Program-made: the position numbers and the translations under genes
Notes under the pieces: model-generated
Databases searched by the model: none
The model's input: only the letters and a program-made list of their open reading frames with translations
Told to the model about the DNA's origin: nothing
Source of the DNA: a virus
Direction: 5' to 3' (one strand)
IMG/VR virus record: IMGVR_UViG_3300022744_000038
Location: 1 to 51,134 of that record
Length of the DNA stretch: 51,134 nt
Shown here: piece after piece, positions 41,408 to 48,832 of the stretch
How the letters are laid out: every line of letters starts with the position of its first letter
Numbering within the stretch: position 1 is the first letter of the stretch

Positions 41408-41731
41408 ATGCATATCACACAATTATGTGTAACCACTTCGGATGGTAACGACACCCTTTATTGCGTCACAGCCACTGGCAGGGTCTACAAGTCAGTTGAA
41501 AGTCAGGTAAAGACGGTCTTAGGGCGGTTACAACATAACCAACTACCCTCCAGCGGCATTGATATATGTAAATGGGAAACTACGATGCATTGGATTGAGT
41601 TACCTGCACTCGATGCCAACACACCCATTAAGTATTCCGAAATCGACAACACCGATATGATCCAGAAGCTTAGTGACACCCACACCTTTATGCCAGCAGT
41701 TTCGAAGCCTGCGCTGAAGGCAGGTGTATAA
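41408..41731 (+). CDS. Hypothetical 107-residue protein
   Basis: The protein opens with beta-strand-like ITQLCVTTSDGNDTLYCVT, then a VYKSVESQVKTVLGRLQHN helix. I do not recognise a family. Its leader AACCTGCAGGAGAC is identical to that of the gene starting at 47759. The stop overlaps the next start (ATAATGG). Confidence 0.58.
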   Translation: MHITQLCVTTSDGNDTLYCVTATGRVYKSVESQVKTVLGRLQHNQLPSSGIDICKWETTMHWIELPALDANTPIKYSEIDNTDMIQKLSDTHTFMPAVSKPALKAGV

Positions 41732-42096
41732 TGGATAAGAAATTTATTCGTAAATATTTTGAATATCCAGAAGGTCGGCGCGAATGGTGTGTCACTGGAG
41801 AATTTGGAAGGCTATCTTTTTGGTTCACACCATACCCAGAAGGTTACGAATTTGCGCATGGGGAATGTGGATATGGTGGTGTTGAAACTCACTATAACGA
41901 AAAGTCTAAGCCTGATTATTTGGATGAAAATTCAAGCCACAATGATTGTATGTGTAATGCAGGAAAATGCTGGCATGACGGAACAAGCTTATGGGCTTTT
42001 GAATACTGGATTCCTTACGTTTTACCTATGGGTGATAAGTATATTTGGCAAACTCTGGAATATAATTACGACTTAAAAAATAAGGAGAAAAAATGA
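41731..42096 (+). CDS. Hypothetical aromatic-rich 121-residue protein
   Basis: The protein is rich in Tyr, Trp and Phe, with paired cysteines (DCMCNAGKCWHDG) and repeated G-x-E/W stretches. No domain is recognised. It overlaps its neighbours at both ends, a sign of translation coupling. Aromatic content suggests a compact folded protein, possibly metal-binding. Confidence 0.55.
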   Translation: MDKKFIRKYFEYPEGRREWCVTGEFGRLSFWFTPYPEGYEFAHGECGYGGVETHYNEKSKPDYLDENSSHNDCMCNAGKCWHDGTSLWAFEYWIPYVLPMGDKYIWQTLEYNYDLKNKEKK

Positions 42097-42842
42097 CCCA
42101 AGAACAACAAAAAGCGTTGGATGCGCCATTAGCCGAAATAAACAAAGAGTTTGGAAAAGTTAGACTTGCTCTTGATGGTAAGCTTGAAAGAGTTGAGGGT
42201 ATCCACGCTTTAGAAAACATAGCAATTTTTTGCAATACCACAATCCGCGCCGCCCTCACCTCCAAGCAAGCCCCTGTACCAAAGGCGGGGGATAAAATAC
42301 CACCTCTATGCCACCAAGTCGATTTTGGAACTTATAAAAATTCGGTTGGTTTAATGGCTCCTTGGGGTGATTTAATCACTGTTGATATTTGCATGATACC
42401 CGAAATAAAATGGCTATGGAACAAAGGTATTAGGACTATCGAGTGCTGCTGTGGTCATGGGAAAGAACCACCTTACATCGCTGTTACAGATGGTAATCGT
42501 CAGATAATGGAGGAACTAGGATATACACCCGACCCACGCTCTCCAAGCTGTTATCTTGCAAAGTCAAAGGGTGACACACCCACCCCGCCGAATGTAAATA
42601 AGCAGTTGGTGGAGGCTTTGGATTTTATTGAGGAGCAATTTTTTAAGCCAGAACATAAGCAAAAATCTATAACGGATGAAATCGCTATTGTACGAAAATA
42701 TGTATCACTCAACCAGCAACTATTGGAGGCGTTGCGAAGCGCAAATTTCACTTACCTTGGCGGTGAATATGTCGCCTGCCTCAATCCCGATATTGTGGAA
42801 TCTTGCCTCGCCGAAGCAGAGAAAGCTGGGTATGATGTATAA
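42093..42842 (+). CDS. Hypothetical protein with cysteine-rich CCCGHG motif
   Basis: The 249-residue protein begins helical (QKALDAPLAEINKEFGK). Its central part includes IPEIKWLWNKGIRTIECCCGHGKEP and a Gln/Glu-rich C-terminal helix region. The IECCCGHG segment recurs in small phage proteins of unknown role. Base composition and codons become more GC-rich from here to about 45.5 kb. The ATG follows AAGGAGA directly. Confidence 0.55.
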   Translation: MTQEQQKALDAPLAEINKEFGKVRLALDGKLERVEGIHALENIAIFCNTTIRAALTSKQAPVPKAGDKIPPLCHQVDFGTYKNSVGLMAPWGDLITVDICMIPEIKWLWNKGIRTIECCCGHGKEPPYIAVTDGNRQIMEELGYTPDPRSPSCYLAKSKGDTPTPPNVNKQLVEALDFIEEQFFKPEHKQKSITDEIAIVRKYVSLNQQLLEALRSANFTYLGGEYVACLNPDIVESCLAEAEKAGYDV

Positions 42843-42987
42843 CGTGTACGCAATATATTTTGATGGGCGAGAAAAAGAACTAATCGCAGAAAACAAGACG
42901 GAAGAAAACGCCGAGGCTATTATTAATCTGTGTGTTTTGGGACGTGGGGTTGAAGAATGTTATTATACAAAGGAACTTGCAAAATGA
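42835..42987 (+). CDS. 50-residue small protein
   Basis: A longer frame opens at 42676, inside the previous gene. The start at 42835 is better, because the protein then reads YNVYAIYFDGREKELIAENK, like a complete small domain. It overlaps the upstream stop by eight bases and the downstream start by four. No family recognised. Confidence 0.5.
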   Translation: MYNVYAIYFDGREKELIAENKTEENAEAIINLCVLGRGVEECYYTKELAK

Positions 42988-43397
42988 CCAACACTAAAGA
43001 AGAACTACAGGAGGCAAGTGATGAATTTGAAACGATGCTTCGATTTATCGCATTAAGTCATGCGTATTGGAAAACATGCGATAAGGATTTTATCTCCGAT
43101 AAAGCTGTGGACGCAATCCGCACCGTTCTTGACGACGCGCTGGCAGACACCGAGAAATCCTCAGACGTTGACCATGTTACCGACACGAATGTCGGTAAGA
43201 TACGCGCCGAGCAGCCAGCGGTGGAGCCAATCGAAGGTCTTGAGGATGCGCTAGATGTTGAGTCATCCATGTCACCTGATGAATACGGCGAGAAACTAAG
43301 AAACTTCGCCAAGAAGTACGGTAAACAGGATTTCTCCGCGAGAATAAAAGAAGCGGCTCGCAGATACTACACCCTAACCAAGCGGGAGGGCGCGTGA
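42984..43397 (+). CDS. Hypothetical acidic helical protein
   Basis: The 137-residue protein is acidic and helical, ending in a basic ARRYYTLTKREGA. The start at 42984 (AAGGAAC upstream, AATGA overlap with the previous stop) is preferred over the in-frame ATG at 42957. The DNA is clearly more GC-rich than the structural genes. No family recognised. Confidence 0.52.
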   Translation: MTNTKEELQEASDEFETMLRFIALSHAYWKTCDKDFISDKAVDAIRTVLDDALADTEKSSDVDHVTDTNVGKIRAEQPAVEPIEGLEDALDVESSMSPDEYGEKLRNFAKKYGKQDFSARIKEAARRYYTLTKREGA

Positions 43398-43855
43398 TGA
43401 AAGCACTATCAATCAACCAGCCTTGGGCTTGGCTAATTGTAAATGGTCACAAAACTGTAGAAAATCGCGATTGGGACACAAAATATCGCGGTGAGTTTCT
43501 TATTCATGCGGGCAAGAAATTTGATGAGGATGCTTACTGGTATATTGAAGATAAATTCCCAGAAATAGAACTTCCGCCACAAGAACAGTTTTCTAAAATG
43601 ATGGGTGGGATTGTCGGAAAAGCGAGGTTGATAAATACTATACATGACAGAGATAGGCATTTACTGAGCGCAAAAGATAAACCATGGTTTTTCGGCTCTT
43701 ATGGCTTCATACTTGATGATGCAGAACCTATGGATTTAAAGCCATGCAAAGGGGCATTGGGATTTTTTGAGCCTGATTATAATTCAAAATATGTTGAGAA
43801 GCAGAAGAAACCTAAAAAACAAAAACCTATAAGCACTCAAGGAGAATTGATATGA
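43397..43855 (+). CDS. ASCH-domain protein
   Basis: The 152-residue protein shows the ASCH fold pattern at its start: KALSINQPWAWLIVNGHKTVENRDW, then RGEFLIHAGKKFD, later MMGGIVGKARLI and KPCKGALGFFEP. ASCH domains resemble PUA domains and are thought to bind nucleic acids or act on modified nucleosides. In a phage with modified guanine this is a notable neighbour, but there is no direct link. GGGAGGG precedes the ATG at 43397. Confidence 0.82.
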   Translation: MKALSINQPWAWLIVNGHKTVENRDWDTKYRGEFLIHAGKKFDEDAYWYIEDKFPEIELPPQEQFSKMMGGIVGKARLINTIHDRDRHLLSAKDKPWFFGSYGFILDDAEPMDLKPCKGALGFFEPDYNSKYVEKQKKPKKQKPISTQGELI

Positions 43856-44130
43856 CCATACCACCTGAACAACTTGAAGCTATTAAGCGGGAAACGCAAT
43901 ATGATTTATTTCCTGCAACCGATGGAGAGATTTATATTATTGGAAAGGTAATCGACCACCTCAACACCACAGGACGACCGCTGCCAGATGGTTGCGTGGC
44001 TGTGCCGATTGAGCCGACAGAGGATATGTTGTGGGCGGCGTATTCGGTTGATGATTGCGTTTATGAAGACCCAACGAAGAACAGAGCCAATATATACAAA
44101 GCCATGCTCGCAGCAGCAAAGGGGGAATGA
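43852..44130 (+). CDS. Hypothetical 92-residue protein
   Basis: The protein contains the phrase EPTEDMLWAAYSVDD and ends KAMLAAAKGE. This reads like the short phage proteins that carry an 'EPTxxML...A...AMLAA' segment, often in alphaproteobacterial and burkholderial phages. Function unknown. Overlaps of four and one bases link it to its neighbours. Confidence 0.55.
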   Translation: MTIPPEQLEAIKRETQYDLFPATDGEIYIIGKVIDHLNTTGRPLPDGCVAVPIEPTEDMLWAAYSVDDCVYEDPTKNRANIYKAMLAAAKGE

Positions 44131-44363
44131 TGACCGATAATATTAAAGGGGTATCCTCAATACTGATAACCAGAATTACTGTTGATAAGGAAGAACTTGT
44201 CTGTATCGCGCCGTGGTATTGGGAAGAAATAAATAAAACTATGGAATACTTATCAACTGAAGCCGAACAACTACGCAAGGAGCGGGATGGTTTGCTGGGA
44301 GAAGTAGATAGACTCAGACTAATAATAATCAACTTAGAGGATATGATACCAGACAGGAGATAA
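44130..44363 (+). CDS. Small coiled-coil protein
   Basis: The 77-residue protein has a compact strand-rich start (SSILITRITVDKEELVCIAP) and a C-terminal coiled coil (AEQLRKERDGLLGEVDRLRL). Two ATGs overlap at 44127 and 44130; GGGGGA six bases upstream fits the second. Possibly an oligomerising accessory protein; family not recognised. Confidence 0.52.
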   Translation: MTDNIKGVSSILITRITVDKEELVCIAPWYWEEINKTMEYLSTEAEQLRKERDGLLGEVDRLRLIIINLEDMIPDRR

Positions 44364-44369
44364 TTGAAA

Positions 44370-44684
44370 ATGGAAATGCCTGAACAAGACCTAACTAAAT
44401 GCCCCAATTGTGGGGGCGTTGCTGATAACGGACATGATAGATGTATTCCTCCTAATCCATACTATTGCAGTAAGTGTGAAGTGAAGGAAATGGAAATGCC
44501 TGATAAATTGGATTTATACCGCGTTGATATAGGTTTTGGTAAACTTATGACTTTTGTTGCTCCAAATGCAAGCGAATTTGAACACGGAAAATATCACCAC
44601 GACCGAATCCTAAAAGCCAAGGACGCTAGGATTGCCGAATTAGAAACATTCATAGAGAAAAACGGATTGGAGTTGCCGATATAA
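44370..44684 (+). CDS. Zinc-ribbon protein with an internally duplicated start
   Basis: The 104-residue protein has a CPNCGG...CSKC zinc ribbon within residues 1-40. A separate part then begins again with MEMPDKLDLYRVDIGFG and a C-terminal helix. The DNA AAATGGAAATGCCTGA occurs at 44368-44383 and again at 44488-44503. The ribbon thus looks inserted by duplication of the original start. The ribosome binding site AGGAGA lies nine bases before 44370. Confidence 0.58.
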   Translation: MEMPEQDLTKCPNCGGVADNGHDRCIPPNPYYCSKCEVKEMEMPDKLDLYRVDIGFGKLMTFVAPNASEFEHGKYHHDRILKAKDARIAELETFIEKNGLELPI

Positions 44685-44685
44685 C

Positions 44686-44877
44686 ATGACACCAGCAAAG
44701 ACACTCCCGCCAAACTATGAGGCGATCAGAGCAAAAATGCGCGAGATGTTCAAAGCATCTGCTAGTCCATGCCAGCGAACCACATTCGAGGACTTCGAGC
44801 GGTTCGCCAATGAGACGCGCGGCGGGTTTCGTAACTGGTTCAAACTTTATAAGCAAGCTGAGAGGGCTTTAAAATAA
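44686..44877 (+). CDS. 63-residue hypothetical protein
   Basis: A short helical basic protein (ANETRGGFRNWFKLYKQAER). It shares the words FANET with the next gene product. The GC-richer composition continues. It is directly coupled to the next gene by TAATG. Function unknown. Confidence 0.5.
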   Translation: MTPAKTLPPNYEAIRAKMREMFKASASPCQRTTFEDFERFANETRGGFRNWFKLYKQAERALK

Positions 44878-45539
44878 TGGCAACAAAAGAAGAACTACAA
44901 GCCGCTTTGTGTGCATTAAACGAAGCCGAAGAATGTTACCAGCCGGAAACGCTTGAAGAACTGCGGAGTCATTTCGGGACAATTCGAGTCATCATCGAAC
45001 AGGCTATCGAACATACTAGAGTCAGATCCCGAGAAGAATGTTTAACTTTTGCCGAAATACACATCCAAAAGCATGCAGATGGTACATTTACGCATTCGCG
45101 ATCGGGGGCATTACCTGATGAAGACATAGTTAGATTTGCCAACGAAACCTACGGAGCGGCTAATGAGAATACAGGTAGCTTCAAAGGACAATGGGTAACA
45201 GACGATAATGGAAATCGCTGTTCCGTCGAAAAGTATGGATCATTTGAGGCCGCAGTAAAAGTACTCGTCACTTTGAAGGATTGTCATAATTGTGTGAATT
45301 GTGACCATTGCGAGAATTGTGCTGATTGTATTGGGTGCTCCTGGTGCATTGGATGTAAGTGGTGTATAGATTCTAGTGCATGCAGCAATGGTACAAATCT
45401 TACCAGATGTACTGCTTGTGATAATTGTACCAACTGCATACAATGTGATGGATGCCATAACTGCAATTGGTGCACGGTATGTTCAGATTGTTCTAACCAT
45501 AATAACTTAAGAAAGTGTAAAGTAAATGTCCCATATTAA
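44877..45539 (+). CDS. Cysteine-ladder protein with C-x-x repeats
   Basis: The protein has 220 residues. The first 130 are an ordinary helical and strand region (YQPETLEELRSHFGTIRVII; FANETYGAANENTGS). The last 90 carry 22 cysteines, mostly every third residue (CHNCVNCDHCENCADC and similar), in two runs parted by about 12 residues. A fixed period of three in place of CxxC pairs argues for a stacked helix of cysteine rungs or a multi-metal or disulfide ladder. No family recognised. It closes the GC-richer patch. Confidence 0.7.
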   Translation: MATKEELQAALCALNEAEECYQPETLEELRSHFGTIRVIIEQAIEHTRVRSREECLTFAEIHIQKHADGTFTHSRSGALPDEDIVRFANETYGAANENTGSFKGQWVTDDNGNRCSVEKYGSFEAAVKVLVTLKDCHNCVNCDHCENCADCIGCSWCIGCKWCIDSSACSNGTNLTRCTACDNCTNCIQCDGCHNCNWCTVCSDCSNHNNLRKCKVNVPY

Positions 45540-45744
45540 TAAACATGTAGTCATAGAACAACAAGCCGATGAACTTCGATATGAAGTTCAGGTAGCTTTT
45601 GAATCCCTGAATAATGTGGTTGATGAAATTATGCATCTAACCGACTGTGAGGAACTAAGTTTTGAAATGGATGCAGAGGTTACCATCATACGTAACTTGT
45701 TGAATAAAATTTCCTCTTTCCTCCCGAACACTATGGAAGATTAA
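45526..45744 (+). CDS. Small helical acidic protein
   Basis: The 72-residue protein is helical and acidic (ADELRYEVQVAFESLNNVV; LTDCEELSFEMDAEV). It overlaps the cysteine-ladder gene by 14 bases. The ribosome binding site is weak (AAGTGTAAAG). Family unknown. Confidence 0.5.
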   Translation: MSHINKHVVIEQQADELRYEVQVAFESLNNVVDEIMHLTDCEELSFEMDAEVTIIRNLLNKISSFLPNTMED

Positions 45745-45745
45745 T

Positions 45746-46027
45746 ATGTCACAAGCCACAAATATTATATTAGGGGCAGTAGCTTGCTTTGATGCTATGG
45801 AGCACTTAATAAGTAAATATTCGGTAGATGTTGAGGTCTATCGTATGTCATCTAATGCCGTATATTTACGATTAGTTGGTAAACCTTTTCCATATGGTGA
45901 CGAATTAGTGCGTACGGAAATTACGTTGGTACAACATCAGGAGAGCAGTCACTACCAGAGTGGATGGCAGGCTATGATACGTCTAATAAACGAACTGCTG
46001 AACAAATTAAAGAAAACAAAGGACTAG
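45746..46027 (+). CDS. Hypothetical 93-residue protein
   Basis: The protein has a mixed helix and strand pattern (ACFDAMEHLISKYSVDVEVY, then a HQESSHYQSGWQ region). No domain is recognised. It starts one base after the preceding stop region and ends one base before the next gene. Confidence 0.52.
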   Translation: MSQATNIILGAVACFDAMEHLISKYSVDVEVYRMSSNAVYLRLVGKPFPYGDELVRTEITLVQHQESSHYQSGWQAMIRLINELLNKLKKTKD

Positions 46028-46028
46028 T

Positions 46029-46478
46029 ATGACAGACACACCTCCCCCTATTATGGCAGCCTTAAAGATATTTAAATTTGTTATGAATGCGCCTGAAACA
46101 GATGCACACGTATCATATGCTATGTTAAAGCCTTTCGAACATATTATTGTAAATGCTTTAGTGCAGGCGGCGCAGCAGGAACCCTCAACCTCATTAGAAG
46201 GAAATCGTCTGGCAAGTAAAATTGCTAGTTCACGCCAACATAATGCTGATGCAGCTGCTTTGCACGCAGAATTATTTAAATTTGTACAAGAATGTGGGTC
46301 AAAGAAAGAAGCCGCGGCAAAACTTAACATTAGTTATGCACACTTGAACAGCGTCCTCAATGGGTATAGAGTAATTTCGGAAGACATTGCGAATATGTTT
46401 GGGTATTCTAAATGTTGGGTTAAATTAATTCCATCTACCACCGCTAACAGGCAACACCTAGGCAAGGATTACAAATGA
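46029..46478 (+). CDS. HTH DNA-binding protein (Cro/XRE-like)
   Basis: The 149-residue protein has a C-terminal helix-turn-helix: FVQECGSKKEAAAKLNIS followed by YAHLNSVLNGYRVISEDIA. This is the alternating-helix pattern of small XRE-type domains. The N-terminal 75 residues are helical. It may regulate the accessory genes or bind the origin. The end overlaps the next gene by four bases (ATGA). Confidence 0.66.
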   Translation: MTDTPPPIMAALKIFKFVMNAPETDAHVSYAMLKPFEHIIVNALVQAAQQEPSTSLEGNRLASKIASSRQHNADAAALHAELFKFVQECGSKKEAAAKLNISYAHLNSVLNGYRVISEDIANMFGYSKCWVKLIPSTTANRQHLGKDYK

Positions 46479-46780
46479 CGCAGAACAATAGATACATCAT
46501 CGTAACTATATTACCTTTTGCACATACAATCGTTGACACCGCAGTATCGGTAGATCATAGTATTGCTCAATGTAGTTCGCTGGAGGCAGCCCAGCTCATT
46601 GTGGACAGTTTAAACCAAAGTAGTTCGGTAGATTTTATTGATCTGGGGCATAGTTTTGGTGAAGACGTGTATAGTAAGCTAGTACATGTTCCTACACACC
46701 ATGATCTTATATTGGAAGTACTTAATTATGTTTTTCGTATGTGCATCCTAACTAAACGACACCCTCTACAGGTATTTTGA
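46475..46780 (+). CDS. Hypothetical 101-residue protein
   Basis: The protein is a mix of strands and helices (YIIVTILPFAHTIVDTAVS and onward). No family recognised. Overlap with the HTH gene suggests shared translation. Confidence 0.5.
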   Translation: MTQNNRYIIVTILPFAHTIVDTAVSVDHSIAQCSSLEAAQLIVDSLNQSSSVDFIDLGHSFGEDVYSKLVHVPTHHDLILEVLNYVFRMCILTKRHPLQVF

Positions 46781-46791
46781 AAGGATATAAC

Positions 46792-46881
46792 ATGTATTTA
46801 TTTATTCTAGGCTTAGTCATCGGTATTTGGTTAGGTGTTGCGTTTGTAACCTGGCTATGGGTAGACAGTTTATGTAAATAG
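46792..46881 (+). CDS. 29-residue membrane peptide
   Basis: The product is a single hydrophobic helix (FILGLVIGIWLGVAFVTWLW) with a charged C-terminal end. AAAGGAT lies before the ATG. It ends 11 bases before the tRNA. Similar tiny membrane peptides occur at 38988, 48890 and 49858. Confidence 0.5.
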   Translation: MYLFILGLVIGIWLGVAFVTWLWVDSLCK

Positions 46882-46891
46882 TTATACGTAC

Positions 46892-46968
46892 GCATGCATA
46901 GACCAATCGGTAGAGTCAATGGACTTAAAATCCATCAAGTGCGGGTTCGAATCCCGCTGCATGCACCA
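46892..46968 (+). tRNA. tRNA-Leu (UAA anticodon), short variable arm
   Basis: A complete cloverleaf fits: acceptor GCATGCA paired with TGCATGC, discriminator A and encoded CCA; D arm GAC with GTC; anticodon stem ATGGA with TCCAT and loop CTTAAAA; T arm GCGGG TTCGAAT CCCGC. The anticodon is UAA. The variable region is only five bases, whereas normal bacterial leucine tRNAs have a long arm. The gene would serve UUA codons, frequent in AT-rich DNA. Confidence 0.88.
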
Positions 46969-47008
46969 CTACCTTTCTTAATAAGTACTGTGTAGGCAGT
47001 ATTTATTT

Positions 47009-47116
47009 GGAGTGGGAGAATTACCGGACTTAGGATATCAGTAATGCGTGAGGCCGAAATATGCACACGTTTGGCAAATCCGTGGTACACATCATCTAGG
47101 TAATTTCTTCTACTCC
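47009..47116 (+). ncRNA. Possible structured RNA next to the tRNA
   Basis: The 225-base stretch between the tRNA and the next gene has no supported frame. Its left end GGAGT-GGGAG-AATTACC can pair with GGTAATTTCTTCTACTCC near 47099-47116, forming a long stem with bulges that encloses about 75 bases. Inside, CGTG (47047-47050) can pair with CACG (47066-47069). This resembles a processed RNA. The function and the fold are inferred. Confidence 0.42.
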
Positions 47117-47193
47117 GCCTATTAAATGACACCGTGAAAATCAATTAGATTCGTAGTATTATACTGAAGCAATAAAATGCAGTGGAATAAAAA

Positions 47194-47481
47194 ATGACAC
47201 GTAAAAGTTTTCGATACCCACCACCAACATTCACTTCCTTGACTGAGGCTACTCTTGCACGTACCCAATTACAGCATAAATGGCCTATAGGTACGCGTGT
47301 TCAGGTAAATGGTTTAGGACGTTTGTTAAACGTACGAGAACATAAGGGTAAAATAGTACAATATACCGGTTTTGTAAAGGGGTACTTACGTAATCCGATG
47401 ATCGATGGTTACCTTCTAGTGACCTTTGATGGTCTACGTTATGCACAAAGTTTTCCAGTACAATACTTAGAAAAGATATAG
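47194..47481 (+). CDS. SH3-like hypothetical protein
   Basis: The 95-residue protein has an N-terminal basic part and a strand-rich C-terminal domain (WPIGTRVQVNGLGRLLNVRE, VTFDGLRYAQSFPVQYLEKI). The GTRVQV...G.VV-type pattern is seen in small SH3-like barrels. It might bind DNA or RNA; no further evidence. Confidence 0.55.
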   Translation: MTRKSFRYPPPTFTSLTEATLARTQLQHKWPIGTRVQVNGLGRLLNVREHKGKIVQYTGFVKGYLRNPMIDGYLLVTFDGLRYAQSFPVQYLEKI

Positions 47482-47490
47482 GAGTTATTT

Positions 47491-47670
47491 GTGAGACTAA
47501 AATTAAATGCCGCGACTTTGCCGTTGATTATTAGGTTGTTAGAACAGCATGAGAAACAACTGCAGGATACACAAGTAACCGTACTATTTAAAGACAGTGA
47601 ATCTGAACTGTATGTAGTACAAACTCTTCTGACTGAATTGAAAGGAGACACGCACGACGATGACCACTAA
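47491..47670 (+). CDS. 59-residue helical acidic protein (GTG start)
   Basis: The frame uses GTG at 47491, with TAGGAGTT before it, directly after the preceding stop. The product is helical (LPLIIRLLEQHEKQLQDTQ) and ends in an acidic-His tail. It overlaps the in-frame upstream start of the next gene by 11 bases. No family recognised. Confidence 0.52.
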   Translation: MRLKLNAATLPLIIRLLEQHEKQLQDTQVTVLFKDSESELYVVQTLLTELKGDTHDDDH

Positions 47671-47758
47671 ACCTTTGACGGCGGCTTTCTTCACTAAAAG
47701 AACTGTACCCGAACTAGTAACATATTGCCAAAAAGTTTTTAACCTGCAGGAGACCCCT

Positions 47759-48286
47759 ATGACTGATAATACCGATAACCTCTCAGCTGGCTTACTGCCC
47801 GCAGAAACTAAATTAAATAAGCCGTATGTAGTACGACTATCTTTGCAACAAAGTACTTTGGGCGAAATTAAAACTTCCCGTAGAGCAGTCATTGTAGATG
47901 AAGATGGAAGTGAAGATGAAGATGAAGATGATATCATTACGCCACGTGCAGTAGGTATGTTATATTCTTATCTTACGGATCTAGACCTAGAGATTGGTGA
48001 TCTGGTAGTTGTAGAAGTACCTAGTAAAAGTTTGGCAGTAGCTCGTGTGGGCGAAATCTGTCAACATGATGCTAGGGCTACTAAATGGGTAGTATCCAAA
48101 GTAGACGTAGACAAGTATGTGCAGCGTGTACTTAATATGCGTAAAGCTGCCGAACTTAAAAAAGCACTGGATAAAAAAGTTAAAGCTATGGATGAAGATC
48201 TGCGTATGCAAATGTACGCGGATAAAGATGCTAATTTTAAAGTTATGCTGGATGAATACAAGGCTTTACAAGAACAGCTCAAGTAA
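47759..48286 (+). CDS. Hypothetical protein with acidic stretch and C-terminal coiled coil
   Basis: The 175-residue protein has a strand-rich start (KPYVVRLSLQQSTLGEIK), an acidic run (residues 54-65, alternating Glu and Asp), a barrel-like middle with LEIGDLVVVEVPSK and a long C-terminal coiled coil. An open frame extends to an ATG at 47660, but a strong CAGGAGA stands eight bases before 47759. The leader AACCTGCAGGAGAC is identical to that of the gene at 41408, so 47759 is the likely start. The longer form may also be made. Family unknown. Confidence 0.6.
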   Translation: MTDNTDNLSAGLLPAETKLNKPYVVRLSLQQSTLGEIKTSRRAVIVDEDGSEDEDEDDIITPRAVGMLYSYLTDLDLEIGDLVVVEVPSKSLAVARVGEICQHDARATKWVVSKVDVDKYVQRVLNMRKAAELKKALDKKVKAMDEDLRMQMYADKDANFKVMLDEYKALQEQLK

Positions 48287-48313
48287 TCATTGTCTTTTAG
48301 CTATTACCTAATA

Positions 48314-48343
48314 GGAGATACCAATTAAATGGTATCTTCTTTT
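48314..48343 (+). terminator. Rho-independent terminator
   Basis: GGAGATACC at 48314-48322 pairs with GGTATCTTC at 48331-48339 (nine pairs with one G-U, eight-base AT loop), followed by TTTTA. It separates the coiled-coil gene from the RNase H gene, which starts 17 bases later. Confidence 0.75.
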
Positions 48344-48359
48344 ATGCGGGAGATTGTAT

Positions 48360-48824
48360 ATGCATGAAAATTTAACTATTTTTACCGACCTATCTATGGA
48401 CGCTACTTGTAATGCTGCGGGGATAGGTATATGGATGCGTGGTAGTGATTTTAAGCATTCGTACGGAATAACTTTAACTATACCTTTAAGTGGCAGTGCT
48501 GAAGGTGAGACTATAGGTGCAGTTATGGGTTTAGCTGCAGCAGTACAAAATGCGGCTATACAAAAATGTACACAGGTAATTTTTGTGTTGGACAATCAGC
48601 ATGCAGTTGACCTTATTAACGGGGATATAATAGCTACGCGTGATTGGGAGATTGATGCTATAACGACCATTAAAGCAATAGTCGATTATTATGGAGTTGT
48701 TTATAGGGCAAATAAAATTAAGGCACATGCAGGCACCTCTACTCCGCGTAATTGGGTTAATGACCACGTAGATCGTATTGCTAAAAAACATATGCGTATA
48801 GCACGTAATAATGCCCGCAAATAA
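48360..48824 (+). CDS. Ribonuclease HI
   Basis: The 154-residue protein has the RNase HI acidic set: Asp10 in TIFTDLSM, Glu around residue 50 in AEGETIGAVMG, Asp near 78 in FVLDNQHAVDLI, and Asp near 141 in WVNDHVDRIAK. It would remove RNA from RNA-DNA hybrids such as replication primers. A TTG at 48354 is also in frame, but GGGAGAT fits the ATG at 48360. It is the last gene before a promoter. Confidence 0.85.
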   Translation: MHENLTIFTDLSMDATCNAAGIGIWMRGSDFKHSYGITLTIPLSGSAEGETIGAVMGLAAAVQNAAIQKCTQVIFVLDNQHAVDLINGDIIATRDWEIDAITTIKAIVDYYGVVYRANKIKAHAGTSTPRNWVNDHVDRIAKKHMRIARNNARK

Positions 48825-48832
48825 AATTCTTC

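Noticed and set aside
47009-47116. Hammerhead-like ribozyme because of GAGGCCGAAA
   Set aside because: The CTGATGA box and the closing stem arrangement of a hammerhead are missing; only the GAAA part is similar.
46935-47144. Minus-strand frame of 69 codons ending in GACSGIRTRT
   Set aside because: The SGIRTRT end is the antisense translation of the tRNA T arm, a well-known false ORF signal; the tRNA explains the sequence.
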